NCBI GenBank assembly: GCA_002412765.1
Contig: DHVR01000060.1
Location: 1-5,197 of the forward strand
Direction of reading: 5' to 3'
From: Leptolinea sp. UBA5203
GTDB lineage: Bacteria > Chloroflexota > Anaerolineae > Anaerolineales > Anaerolineaceae
DNA length: 5,197 nt
Each line of letters begins with the position of its first letter. Positions within the stretch are counted from its first letter, which is position 1. Both the position numbers and the translations under genes were made by a program. The notes beneath the pieces are model-generated. The model was not told the DNA's origin and searched no databases. It saw nothing but the letters and a program-made list of their open reading frames with translations. Shown here in pieces: positions 1-5,197 of this stretch.

Positions 1-724
1 GGTTCTGGAACCAGGTCAAAATAATTGGCAGGGTGCGGACCTTTTGTTCAGTCAAGACAATCAATGGCCACAAATAAGCGTTCCAGTTAAACATGAAGGT
101 CAGCATACCAAAAGTAGCCAATGCAGGGCCAAGCTGCGGGAGGATAATTTGTCGATAGATGCGAAATTCTCCAGCACCATCTACTCTGGCGGCATCCAGC
201 AATTCATTGGGAATGGATGTGGCAAATTGCTTGAATAGAAAAATCCCAAATGCATCCACTGCGGCCGGAATGATTAATGCCCACAACTTATTTAACAACC
301 CCAATTTAGCCAGAATTAAATACCCGGGAATCATGGTCATCTGGTGGGGAATCATCATCGTAGCGAGGATGAACCAGAAGATGATGTTTTTGTATTTGAA
401 TTCGAACTTGGCAAAAATATAACCAAACAAGGAGCTGGTAAATAAGACCTGAATAACATTGGCAATCGCAATCAGAAGAGAATTGCGATAAAAAAGCAGG
501 ATGGGTAAGTTCGGATCACTCAGCACTTTTTGGTAGTTTTCCAATGTAAAAATACGCGGGAAGAAGGTTGGCGGAATCTGGCGCATTTCGGCACCGGTTT
601 TAAATGAGCCGAGAATCATCCAGATGAAAGGCAGTAATGTCAACAAACTGGCTGGAATAAGAATTAAATAGGCCGGATTGAAATGAAACTTATGCTTTAG
701 TTTTCTTGCTGCAAGATTAGTCAT
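1..724 (-). CDS. ABC sugar transporter permease, MalG/UgpE type (3' end cut by window edge)
   Basis: This is the second inner-membrane permease of a carbohydrate ABC importer (CUT1-like), which pairs with the upstream permease to form the translocation channel. The frame is open from an ATG at 724 to the left edge: 241 codons are visible, and family members usually have about 270-290, so only a short C-terminus is missing. The N-terminus (MTNLAARKLK) is basic and cytoplasmic. Hydrophobic segments lie near residues 18-39, 81-104, 112-134, 147-165 and 200-222. The cytoplasmic EAA loop that docks on the ATPase is clear at about 176-200 (LLDAARVDGAG, with the conserved DGA and a following LPQLGP). 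The start is supported by GGAG-like GGGAG at 732-736 with a 7-nt spacer. The gene starts one base after the stop of the preceding permease, so the two are probably translationally coupled. The transported sugar cannot be read from the permease sequence. Confidence 0.93.
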   Translation of the reverse strand, partial: MTNLAARKLKHKFHFNPAYLILIPASLLTLLPFIWMILGSFKTGAEMRQIPPTFFPRIFTLENYQKVLSDPNLPILLFYRNSLLIAIANVIQVLFTSSLFGYIFAKFEFKYKNIIFWFILATMMIPHQMTMIPGYLILAKLGLLNKLWALIIPAAVDAFGIFLFKQFATSIPNELLDAARVDGAGEFRIYRQIILPQLGPALATFGMLTFMFNWNAYLWPLIVLTEQKVRTLPIILTWFQN

Positions 725-725
725 A

Positions 726-1736
726 TCAATACTCCCAATCCGAACGCATCAAACGTGTCTGAACCAATGAGATGCTAAAAATAATTAAAAACAACACAAT
801 GGAAACTGCTGCGGACCAGCCCATCTTTTGATAGCGAAACGCGTAATCATAGATATTAAGCAGTAAAACCTGGGTTTGGTCGTTGGGACCCCCATTCGTC
901 ATGACTTTAACAATATCAAACACCTGAAAAGCGGAGATCATGGTCAGGATAGCTGCTAATAGAATGGTAGGCTTCATCAATGGCAAGGTAATGTGTATAA
1001 AGGATTGCCAGGTGGAAGCGCCATCAATTTTTGCAGCATCCTTGATCGCCTGCGGGATACCTTGCAAAGCGGCAATAAAGATAACCAGGTTGTATCCCAT
1101 ATCCTGCCATAAATAAGCCACAATAATTGCAAACACGGCAATTGGAATGCCGAGAAAAGTTAACTTTGGGTCCCCAGTCCAGTTGATTCCCACCATCTTA
1201 CCTGTGAATATTCCAAGAACAGCGTTCAACAAGCCGCGTTGTGGATGCAAAATGAAACCCCACATAATAGCAACGCCAACCGAAGGAGCGAGAACCGGCA
1301 GGAAAAACAGAATCCGGAAAACAGTTTTCATTTTGGCATGCACGGATTCAATCAGAAAAGCCAGGGGTAATGTGGAAAGTAAATTCAAGGGAACAACCAG
1401 GAGGGCAAAGATCAGGGTGATTTTTATCCCAATGTGAAATTGCTGAACCTCAAGGGGTGCTGTAATAGAAAAATCTAACATTTTTTGGAAATTTAACAAT
1501 CCAATAAACGGATTTTCCCCGCCAAATCCCAGGAAAACACCGCCCGTTCGACGGGAACTATAATCAAAAAAAGCTAAGGCAAATCCCCACAAAAGAGGAA
1601 AAACCGTCCAAAAGCCCATAAATAAAAGTAAGGGGCCAATGGTGGCTGCTAAAAATTTCTTTTTTGCAGCATCACGTCCATGAAAAAACCGCTGCCAGGG
1701 TGTAAGGATGGGTTCGGATGACATCATCTGCTCCAT
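726..1736 (-). CDS. ABC sugar transporter permease, MalF/UgpA type
   Basis: This is the first inner-membrane permease of the same CUT1-like carbohydrate importer, at 336 aa about normal length for a MalF/UgpA-type subunit without the large MalF periplasmic loop. About six membrane segments are visible, near residues 31-56, 104-128, 139-161, 196-222, 257-277 and 307-327. The ATPase-docking EAA loop is at about 229-256 (IKDAAKIDGAS followed by LPLMKP). The NGGP motif at 281-284, before the last membrane segment, is typical of the family. The start is uncertain: Met1 at 1736 has no properly spaced Shine-Dalgarno of its own. The Met at codon 5 has GGAG 6 nt upstream, and that GGAG lies inside codons 1-2. 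The nearest other GGAG-type site (AAGGAG, 1762-1767) is about 25 nt from Met1 and partly buried in a hairpin. The TGA stop is 1 nt from the next permease start. Confidence 0.94.
   Translation of the reverse strand: MEQMMSSEPILTPWQRFFHGRDAAKKKFLAATIGPLLLFMGFWTVFPLLWGFALAFFDYSSRRTGGVFLGFGGENPFIGLLNFQKMLDFSITAPLEVQQFHIGIKITLIFALLVVPLNLLSTLPLAFLIESVHAKMKTVFRILFFLPVLAPSVGVAIMWGFILHPQRGLLNAVLGIFTGKMVGINWTGDPKLTFLGIPIAVFAIIVAYLWQDMGYNLVIFIAALQGIPQAIKDAAKIDGASTWQSFIHITLPLMKPTILLAAILTMISAFQVFDIVKVMTNGGPNDQTQVLLLNIYDYAFRYQKMGWSAAVSIVLFLIIFSISLVQTRLMRSDWEY
732..736 (-). promoter_or_regulatory. Ribosome binding site of the MalG-type permease
   Basis: GGGAG lies 7 nt before the ATG at 724, inside the last codons of the upstream permease gene. 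It decides the start of the MalG-type gene, and its position supports translational coupling of the two permeases, whose coding regions are separated by one base. Confidence 0.75.
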
Positions 1737-1739
1737 TCA

Positions 1740-1765
1740 GGAGATGAAAGATTTCTTCCATCTCC
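1740..1765 (-). promoter_or_regulatory. Intergenic hairpin between binding-protein and permease genes, covering an SD
   Basis: Two 12-nt arms (1740-1751 and 1754-1765) are complementary except for one position, which becomes a G-U pair in the minus-strand transcript. With a realistic tetraloop this leaves an 11-bp stem. The stem begins within AAGGAG (1762-1767), the only strong Shine-Dalgarno-like sequence in the 47-nt gap, and ends just before the first possible start codon of the permease. No U-tract follows, so it is not a standard intrinsic terminator. By analogy with other transport operons (for example the malE-malF gap), a structure here could protect the binding-protein message from 3' exonucleases and lower permease expression. 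That role is inferred from position only. Confidence 0.6.
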
Positions 1766-1783
1766 TTATTCATTGACTAAGAC

Positions 1784-3097
1784 CTACTCAAATGAGCCTT
1801 GCACGGATTGATCCATGGTTTGGAGTGTTTCCTCCAAAGTCGCATTCCCCTGCAGGAAATTCAAAACCGTTGGATAGGTAACTTCATACCAGACAAAATC
1901 TCTATCCGGGAAATGACCTTCGTATTCTCCAAATTGCAGAATATCCAGGAAGGCGTTGAAATAAGGGTATTTTGCCAATAATTTGTCCGCATTGGGTCCA
2001 CTGGTATTTTCAATCAGGGCTGGCAGTGTACCGGAGGTCAAGTTAAATTCTACGGCATTATCCGCGTTTAGCGTAACATAATTGACAAAGTCCCAGGCAG
2101 TTTCCTGAACCTTGCTATTGGCAGAGACGGTCAATCCCCAACCCGAAGCGGCAGCAAACACGGGTTCATCGCCCAGGCTAGGTAAGGGTTGATAAATGGT
2201 TGTTTCGACAACCTCCGGATAATCACCGCTATATTCAGGAACAGCCCAGGGGCCGATCAAGCCGATGGCTGTGCTGCCATTGAAATAAGAATCCCCGACC
2301 CAATTTTCGGTATCATTGAAAAGCAGCGGATCCACAACACCTTCAGAAACCAGGCGCTGCATTAATTCCAAAGCGGCTTTTCCTTCCGGGGTATTCACAG
2401 AGTAACTTCCGTCCTTCAAGTATTCCCCGCCCGCCTGTAAAACAAGGGAGTGAAACATGGTGGCAATTCCATCGGATCCGGTGAAATGAAATCCTGAACG
2501 AGTCATGACCCCATCCTGTACCACCGCCAATTTCTTGGCATCTGCAATGACTTCATCCCAAGTCGCCCAACCATCTGCGTACTCGGCGGCGCCAACTTCT
2601 TCTGCAGTCGTTGTGTTGAATAAAACTGCACCATACTCAATATTGAACTCTTGTGGAATTCCGTACAGTTTGTCGCTGCAAGTATATCCACCCATGGGCG
2701 CAGAAAACAGTTTGGCATCCGCATCTGCTTGGGTTAACATACTTTCCGGTACGGCTGCCAGACTTCCGCCATCAGCATAAGAGCAAACCCATGAACCAAA
2801 CATTTGCAAAATATCTGCTTCTGTTTTTGCCGGCAAAGCCGTCTGCAAGGTTTGAATATAGGAATCGTAATCAAACGTCTCAAAAACGATTTCTACATCG
2901 GGATGTTCCGTCATGTAGGTTTTGGCGAGGGCTTCATAAGCTGCATTGAAAGAATCGTTGCGATGGGTCCAGACTCGCACGGTTGTTGTTTGACCGGCGG
3001 CGGGTAGGTTGGATTCTGCGGGTTGAGAGGCGGCAGGGGCACAAGCCGTCAGGGCTAGTACGGCGATAAGCAAAATGGTCCATAAACTTTTCTTCAT
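1784..3097 (-). CDS. Extracellular sugar-binding lipoprotein of an ABC importer (family 1 solute-binding protein)
   Basis: This is the substrate-capturing component of the importer, predicted to be lipid-anchored on the outer face of the cytoplasmic membrane. At 437 aa it has a normal length for a family 1 (MalE/UgpB-like) solute-binding protein. The signal peptide is MKKS plus a hydrophobic core, and the lipobox LTAC at 16-19 makes Cys19 the lipidated residue. A flexible Ala/Pro/Ser/Gln-rich linker follows to about 37. The mature domain opens with a beta strand (VRVWTHRND, 40-48), then a helix and the HPDVEIVFETF strand (65-75). Family-typical hinge and ligand-cleft segments follow: LYGIPQE at 144-150, GPWAVPEY at 282-289 and SGWGLTVS at 318-325. 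The aromatic residues in these segments are the usual sugar-stacking positions. Cys105 and Cys140 could form a disulfide. The start is set by AAGGAG with an 8-nt spacer. The ligand is unknown; an alpha-galactoside or amino sugar is inferred from neighbours. Confidence 0.95.
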   Translation of the reverse strand: MKKSLWTILLIAVLALTACAPAASQPAESNLPAAGQTTTVRVWTHRNDSFNAAYEALAKTYMTEHPDVEIVFETFDYDSYIQTLQTALPAKTEADILQMFGSWVCSYADGGSLAAVPESMLTQADADAKLFSAPMGGYTCSDKLYGIPQEFNIEYGAVLFNTTTAEEVGAAEYADGWATWDEVIADAKKLAVVQDGVMTRSGFHFTGSDGIATMFHSLVLQAGGEYLKDGSYSVNTPEGKAALELMQRLVSEGVVDPLLFNDTENWVGDSYFNGSTAIGLIGPWAVPEYSGDYPEVVETTIYQPLPSLGDEPVFAAASGWGLTVSANSKVQETAWDFVNYVTLNADNAVEFNLTSGTLPALIENTSGPNADKLLAKYPYFNAFLDILQFGEYEGHFPDRDFVWYEVTYPTVLNFLQGNATLEETLQTMDQSVQGSFE

Positions 3098-3173
3098 CTA
3101 TTCATCTCCTTGAATGAAATATACATCAAAATGGATTTCAAATTCGGCAATGATCTCGGATTCATTCACCTCC
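3098..3173 (-). promoter_or_regulatory. 76-nt gap between SIS and binding-protein genes with two SD sequences
   Basis: The gap holds two Shine-Dalgarno sequences. AAGGAG at 3106-3111 sits 8 nt before the binding-protein ATG and is clearly its ribosome binding site. A stronger one, TAAGGAGG (3169-3176), overlaps the SIS stop codon and is followed after 3 nt by an ATG at 3165 that opens a 23-codon frame reaching the binding-protein start. A 7-bp inverted repeat (3112-3118 with 3161-3167) could bring the two SD regions close together. I see no well-spaced -35/-10 pair on the minus strand, so internal transcription initiation here is not supported. Confidence 0.6.
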
Positions 3174-4196
3174 TTACAATTTAACAACCGTGTCCAGATT
3201 ATGGGGAAGATCAGGATTGAGGCCTTTGGCTAGTGATCGCTCAAAGGCAACCATTTGACCAAAGGGTAAGTACAAAATATTGCGAATGCTTTCATCCACT
3301 TCGGAATGGAAAGATACAACTCCCTGCTCTTCTCCAATGGATACAATTTTTCCACCCAGCTCACTCAGCTCATTGAGCACTTTTTGTTCATGCGTCTGAT
3401 TGACACTGGACCGCAAGCCGATCACCTGAGAGGTGGATGTAATCATGGATTTAGGCCCATGACGAAATTCCATAAAATGGAATGGCTCGCTGTGGCTCAA
3501 GGACATTTCTTTCATTTTTAAACTGAGTTCGCTGGCCAGGCCATGACGCGGACCTGAACCTAACCAGTAGAAGCGGTCCAAATTCATATCCTGACCAATC
3601 TGTTGCCCCATCTCATGGTAAGTTGTCAGGATACGCTGACCAGCAGCCGGGAGTTTATATAGATCCTGGAAAAGGTCTCCTTTCTCAGCAGCAATAACGG
3701 CCAGGGCGACGGTTGCCAAATACAGCGTTGAAAATGCACGAGTTTGAGCTACACTGCGTTCCATTCCGGATGGCAGGACCACATTAAGGTGTCCCATCTT
3801 TGCCAGGGGTTGATCAGCATAGCAGGAGAAGGTAAGTAATTTACCGCGTTTTTGTTCCAGAAAAGCCTCACAGGCCAACAAGGTTTCGGTTGTCTCTCCG
3901 GATCGGCTGATGGCCACTAACAAGACCTCCCCTCGCGGATAAGAAGCATGCGGGTAATGCCATAATTCTGAGGCGGGTAATCCGCGTGCACTTCGGCCCG
4001 TCGTCTCCTGAAAGAGGGCAGCCGCAGCCAAAGCCAGATAATAAGTGGATCCACAGCCGGTAAAGAGCACCTGTTTCACATTTGTCTGGCTAATGTCCTG
4101 AAGATCTGATTTGTACAGGGCTAAAACATCCAGTGCAGCCTGCCAGGCTTCAGGTTGAGAATTGATTTCTTCTCGGGTAAATATTCCTCTTTCCAT
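3174..4196 (-). CDS. SIS-domain sugar-phosphate isomerase/deaminase (AgaS / GlmS-isomerase-like, COG2222 type)
   Basis: This is a cytoplasmic enzyme acting on a phosphorylated amino sugar or ketosamine. The 340 residues form a tandem pair of SIS domains, equivalent to the isomerase half of glucosamine-6-phosphate synthase. The N-terminal glutaminase half is absent, so ammonia transfer from glutamine is not expected and a catabolic deaminase/isomerase or deglycase role is more likely. SIS-1 shows the phosphosugar loop GCGSTYYLA (47-55) and SRSGETTET (97-105), then MERSVAQTRAFST (145-157). SIS-2 shows GSGPRHGLASELSLKMKEM (213-231) and FMEFRHGPKSM (241-251); Glu243 aligns with the catalytic glutamate of the GlmS ELKHGP motif. 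The C-terminus NPDLPHNLDTVVKL matches the closing tail typical of this group. The start at 4196 has AAAGGA with an 11-nt spacer. The exact substrate is open: galactosamine-6-phosphate (AgaS), glucosamine-6-phosphate and fructosamine-6-phosphate (FrlB-like) are all possible. Confidence 0.9.
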   Translation of the reverse strand: MERGIFTREEINSQPEAWQAALDVLALYKSDLQDISQTNVKQVLFTGCGSTYYLALAAAALFQETTGRSARGLPASELWHYPHASYPRGEVLLVAISRSGETTETLLACEAFLEQKRGKLLTFSCYADQPLAKMGHLNVVLPSGMERSVAQTRAFSTLYLATVALAVIAAEKGDLFQDLYKLPAAGQRILTTYHEMGQQIGQDMNLDRFYWLGSGPRHGLASELSLKMKEMSLSHSEPFHFMEFRHGPKSMITSTSQVIGLRSSVNQTHEQKVLNELSELGGKIVSIGEEQGVVSFHSEVDESIRNILYLPFGQMVAFERSLAKGLNPDLPHNLDTVVKL

Positions 4197-4207
4197 AATA
4201 TTCAGTG

Positions 4208-4213
4208 TCCTTT
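4208..4213 (-). promoter_or_regulatory. Ribosome binding site of the SIS gene
   Basis: AAAGGA lies 11 nt upstream of the SIS ATG, a slightly long spacing. Four of its six bases (4210-4213) belong to the 15-bp palindrome at 4210-4224, so structure or protein binding there could affect initiation. Confidence 0.55.
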
Positions 4214-4224
4214 AATCATTAAAG
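4210..4224. repeat. 15-bp AT-rich palindrome in the hydrolase-SIS gap
   Basis: CTTTAATCATTAAAG is a perfect 7-bp inverted repeat around a single central base, placed in the middle of the 41-nt gap between the hydrolase stop and the SIS start. It is too AT-rich and lacks a U-tract, so it does not work as an intrinsic terminator. Its symmetry would suit a dimeric regulator, but no regulator gene is in view and AT-rich palindromes of this size can occur by chance. Confidence 0.45.
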
Positions 4225-4237
4225 TATGAGTTCTGCT

Positions 4238-5197
4238 TCAAGGTTGCGCCCAGAATAGCAGCGCATGCGTAAAATTGATCTCCAGGGTTCCTTTAGGTCC
4301 TTTGACCTGACCCAGTTCTTTTTCATTCACATAATCAAATAGGCGATACTCTTTCTCTTCCAATCCGCGCAATGTGATCACACCGGAAAAGACTCCACCC
4401 GGTTCATCGGTGAAATACGCAAAATAAAGCCGATCGTCTTTGCGGATGACATGCGTTTCAGGTTTATCCAGGGCAATATCATACAGGTTCAAGGCTTCGC
4501 CATCCGCCAGAGAGTGCCGGGCATAAATCTCTAACCATTTTTTCCATTGGGCGTCTTTTTGGGAATCCAACCCCCACCATTCCTGCAACCGAGGACGAAT
4601 GGCCTCATCTTCTGGCCAGAGGAATTTTGTCGCTGGAATGCCGCCGGCGCCAATTTCGCTGGCGAAATCCACACCCCCATCGGATAACTCCACGTGGTCT
4701 GCAAAGACCGCACTGCTTGGGCCCAACAAGGCTTTGTAGAATTTAATGCGTTGTCGTATTTGCTGGCTGCTGGTCGGATCGGCCGTTACAGCTTGATCCA
4801 TGGCCGGGATAAGTGTATGGGTGATCTGGGTTCCACAGGGACAAATCTGTGTCACACTATAGGGTTTCAATTGGCGGGTCAATTCAAAAATACTGCGATA
4901 GAGCTCTGCGAAAGCGTCCACGGATTTCTGTGGATTCTGGTGATGGTGCGCCGGATTGTAACAGGGCGGCACGGTATAGATATTATCCAATTTATGCCCA
5001 TCAAATCCCCAGTCTTCAATGAACAGTCGGGTTAATGCTAGGGTGTAGGTTTTTACTTCCTCCAATGCAGGACATAAAATCGCCAATCCACGATTATTTC
5101 TGGCCATGCTGCCGTCTTGGTGCTGCACCAGCCAATCGGGATGCTGCTCCAAAATTTTTGATACCCCGTACAGCACATTTTCCCAGTTGCCTTCCCC
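4238..5197 (-). CDS. GH36-type alpha-galactosidase-like glycoside hydrolase (5' end beyond window)
   Basis: This is the C-terminal part of a retaining alpha-glycosidase; 319 codons are visible and the frame stays open to the right edge. Full GH36 enzymes usually have about 450-750 aa, so the N-terminal beta-sandwich and the first part of the TIM barrel are missing. Numbering from the first visible codon, HPDWLV (19-24) and WGFDGHKLDNIYT (63-75) match the GH36 HPDW and KWDxNR regions, making Asp71 the probable nucleophile. ICPCG (118-122) sits where GH36 members carry a Cys-Ser-Gly-Gly-Gly-Arg-like motif. VTADPTSSQQIRQR (137-150) matches the WTSDxTDAIER region, making Asp140 the probable acid/base. 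GPSSAVFADHV (159-169) matches PPSAMGAHV. A C-terminal beta domain follows from about 240. No secretion signal can be judged because the start is missing. The GTG at 5176 is internal, not the start. The sugar could be galactose or N-acetylgalactosamine. Confidence 0.85.
   Translation of the reverse strand, partial: GEGNWENVLYGVSKILEQHPDWLVQHQDGSMARNNRGLAILCPALEEVKTYTLALTRLFIEDWGFDGHKLDNIYTVPPCYNPAHHHQNPQKSVDAFAELYRSIFELTRQLKPYSVTQICPCGTQITHTLIPAMDQAVTADPTSSQQIRQRIKFYKALLGPSSAVFADHVELSDGGVDFASEIGAGGIPATKFLWPEDEAIRPRLQEWWGLDSQKDAQWKKWLEIYARHSLADGEALNLYDIALDKPETHVIRKDDRLYFAYFTDEPGGVFSGVITLRGLEEKEYRLFDYVNEKELGQVKGPKGTLEINFTHALLFWAQP

Noticed and set aside
44..422. Two overlapping plus-strand open frames at the left end
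   Set aside because: Both are antisense to the MalG-type permease, which reads continuously with a clear EAA loop from 724 to the left edge.
1147..1437. 96-codon plus-strand open frame
   Set aside because: It is antisense to the MalF-type permease, whose membrane segments and EAA loop establish the true frame. The plus-strand product is a basic, low-information sequence.
1740..1765. Intrinsic terminator after the binding-protein gene
   Set aside because: The stem is followed by TGAATGGAGC on the transcribed strand, with no U-tract, and the stem is not GC-rich.
2503..2724. 73-codon minus-strand open frame inside the binding-protein gene
   Set aside because: It is a shifted frame within a full-length, uninterrupted solute-binding protein gene; there is no sign of a frameshift in the main frame.
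3098..3173. Internal promoter before the binding-protein gene
   Set aside because: A TTGCCG and a TATATT occur on the minus strand, but they are 21 nt apart, and no better-spaced pair is present.
3174..4196. Complete glucosamine-6-phosphate synthase (GlmS)
   Set aside because: The protein begins just before the first SIS domain and has no N-terminal Cys-nucleophile glutaminase domain; the upstream 41-nt gap leaves no room for one.
4694..5035. 113-codon plus-strand open frame
   Set aside because: It lies wholly antisense to the GH36-like gene, whose reading frame shows family motifs through this stretch. The plus-strand translation shows no recognisable domain, and it has no operon context.
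5174..5176. GTG at 5176 as the start of the hydrolase
   Set aside because: The frame stays open to the right edge (seven more codons), and the visible part lacks the N-terminal domain and first barrel strands of GH36 enzymes, so this GTG is an internal Val codon.

Overview
The window is a compact run of five genes, all on the minus strand, so transcription runs from right to left. It looks like part of one sugar-utilisation operon. In transcription order the genes are: the 3' part of a GH36-type alpha-galactosidase-like glycoside hydrolase (cut by the right edge); a stand-alone SIS-domain sugar-phosphate isomerase/deaminase of the AgaS/GlmS-isomerase type; a lipoprotein sugar-binding protein of an ABC importer; a MalF/UgpA-type permease; and a MalG/UgpE-type permease (cut by the left edge). 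The gaps between them are 41, 76, 47 and 1 nt. I see no convincing intrinsic terminator or promoter in any gap, which fits a polycistronic message whose promoter lies beyond the right edge.

The proposed logic, which is inference, is as follows. The lipoprotein captures a sugar or short oligosaccharide outside the cell, and the two permeases import it. The GH36-like enzyme removes an alpha-linked galactose-type residue, and the SIS enzyme handles a phosphorylated amino sugar or ketosamine later in the pathway. A GH36-like enzyme beside an AgaS-like enzyme suggests alpha-N-acetylgalactosaminides or related amino-sugar glycans. However, the order SIS, binding protein, permease, permease also resembles fructosamine (frl) loci. 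No ATPase, kinase, deacetylase or regulator is visible. The ATPase may be encoded elsewhere, as is common for this transporter class.

The organism is a bacterium with a mid-range GC genome (judged by eye), strong GGAG-type ribosome binding sites and lipoprotein-anchored binding proteins. The Ala/Pro/Ser/Gln-rich linker after the lipobox resembles those of Chloroflexota (Anaerolineae) sugar-binding lipoproteins. A Firmicute is an alternative, and this taxonomic guess is weak.

The region is mostly ordinary accessory carbohydrate metabolism. The points worth a second look are: a near-perfect hairpin in the gap between binding protein and permease that buries a Shine-Dalgarno sequence; a 15-bp palindrome overlapping the SIS gene's ribosome binding site; a tiny start-stop-coupled ORF ahead of the binding-protein gene; and an altered active-site motif in the GH36-like enzyme. 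I do not see a clearly novel multi-gene system.
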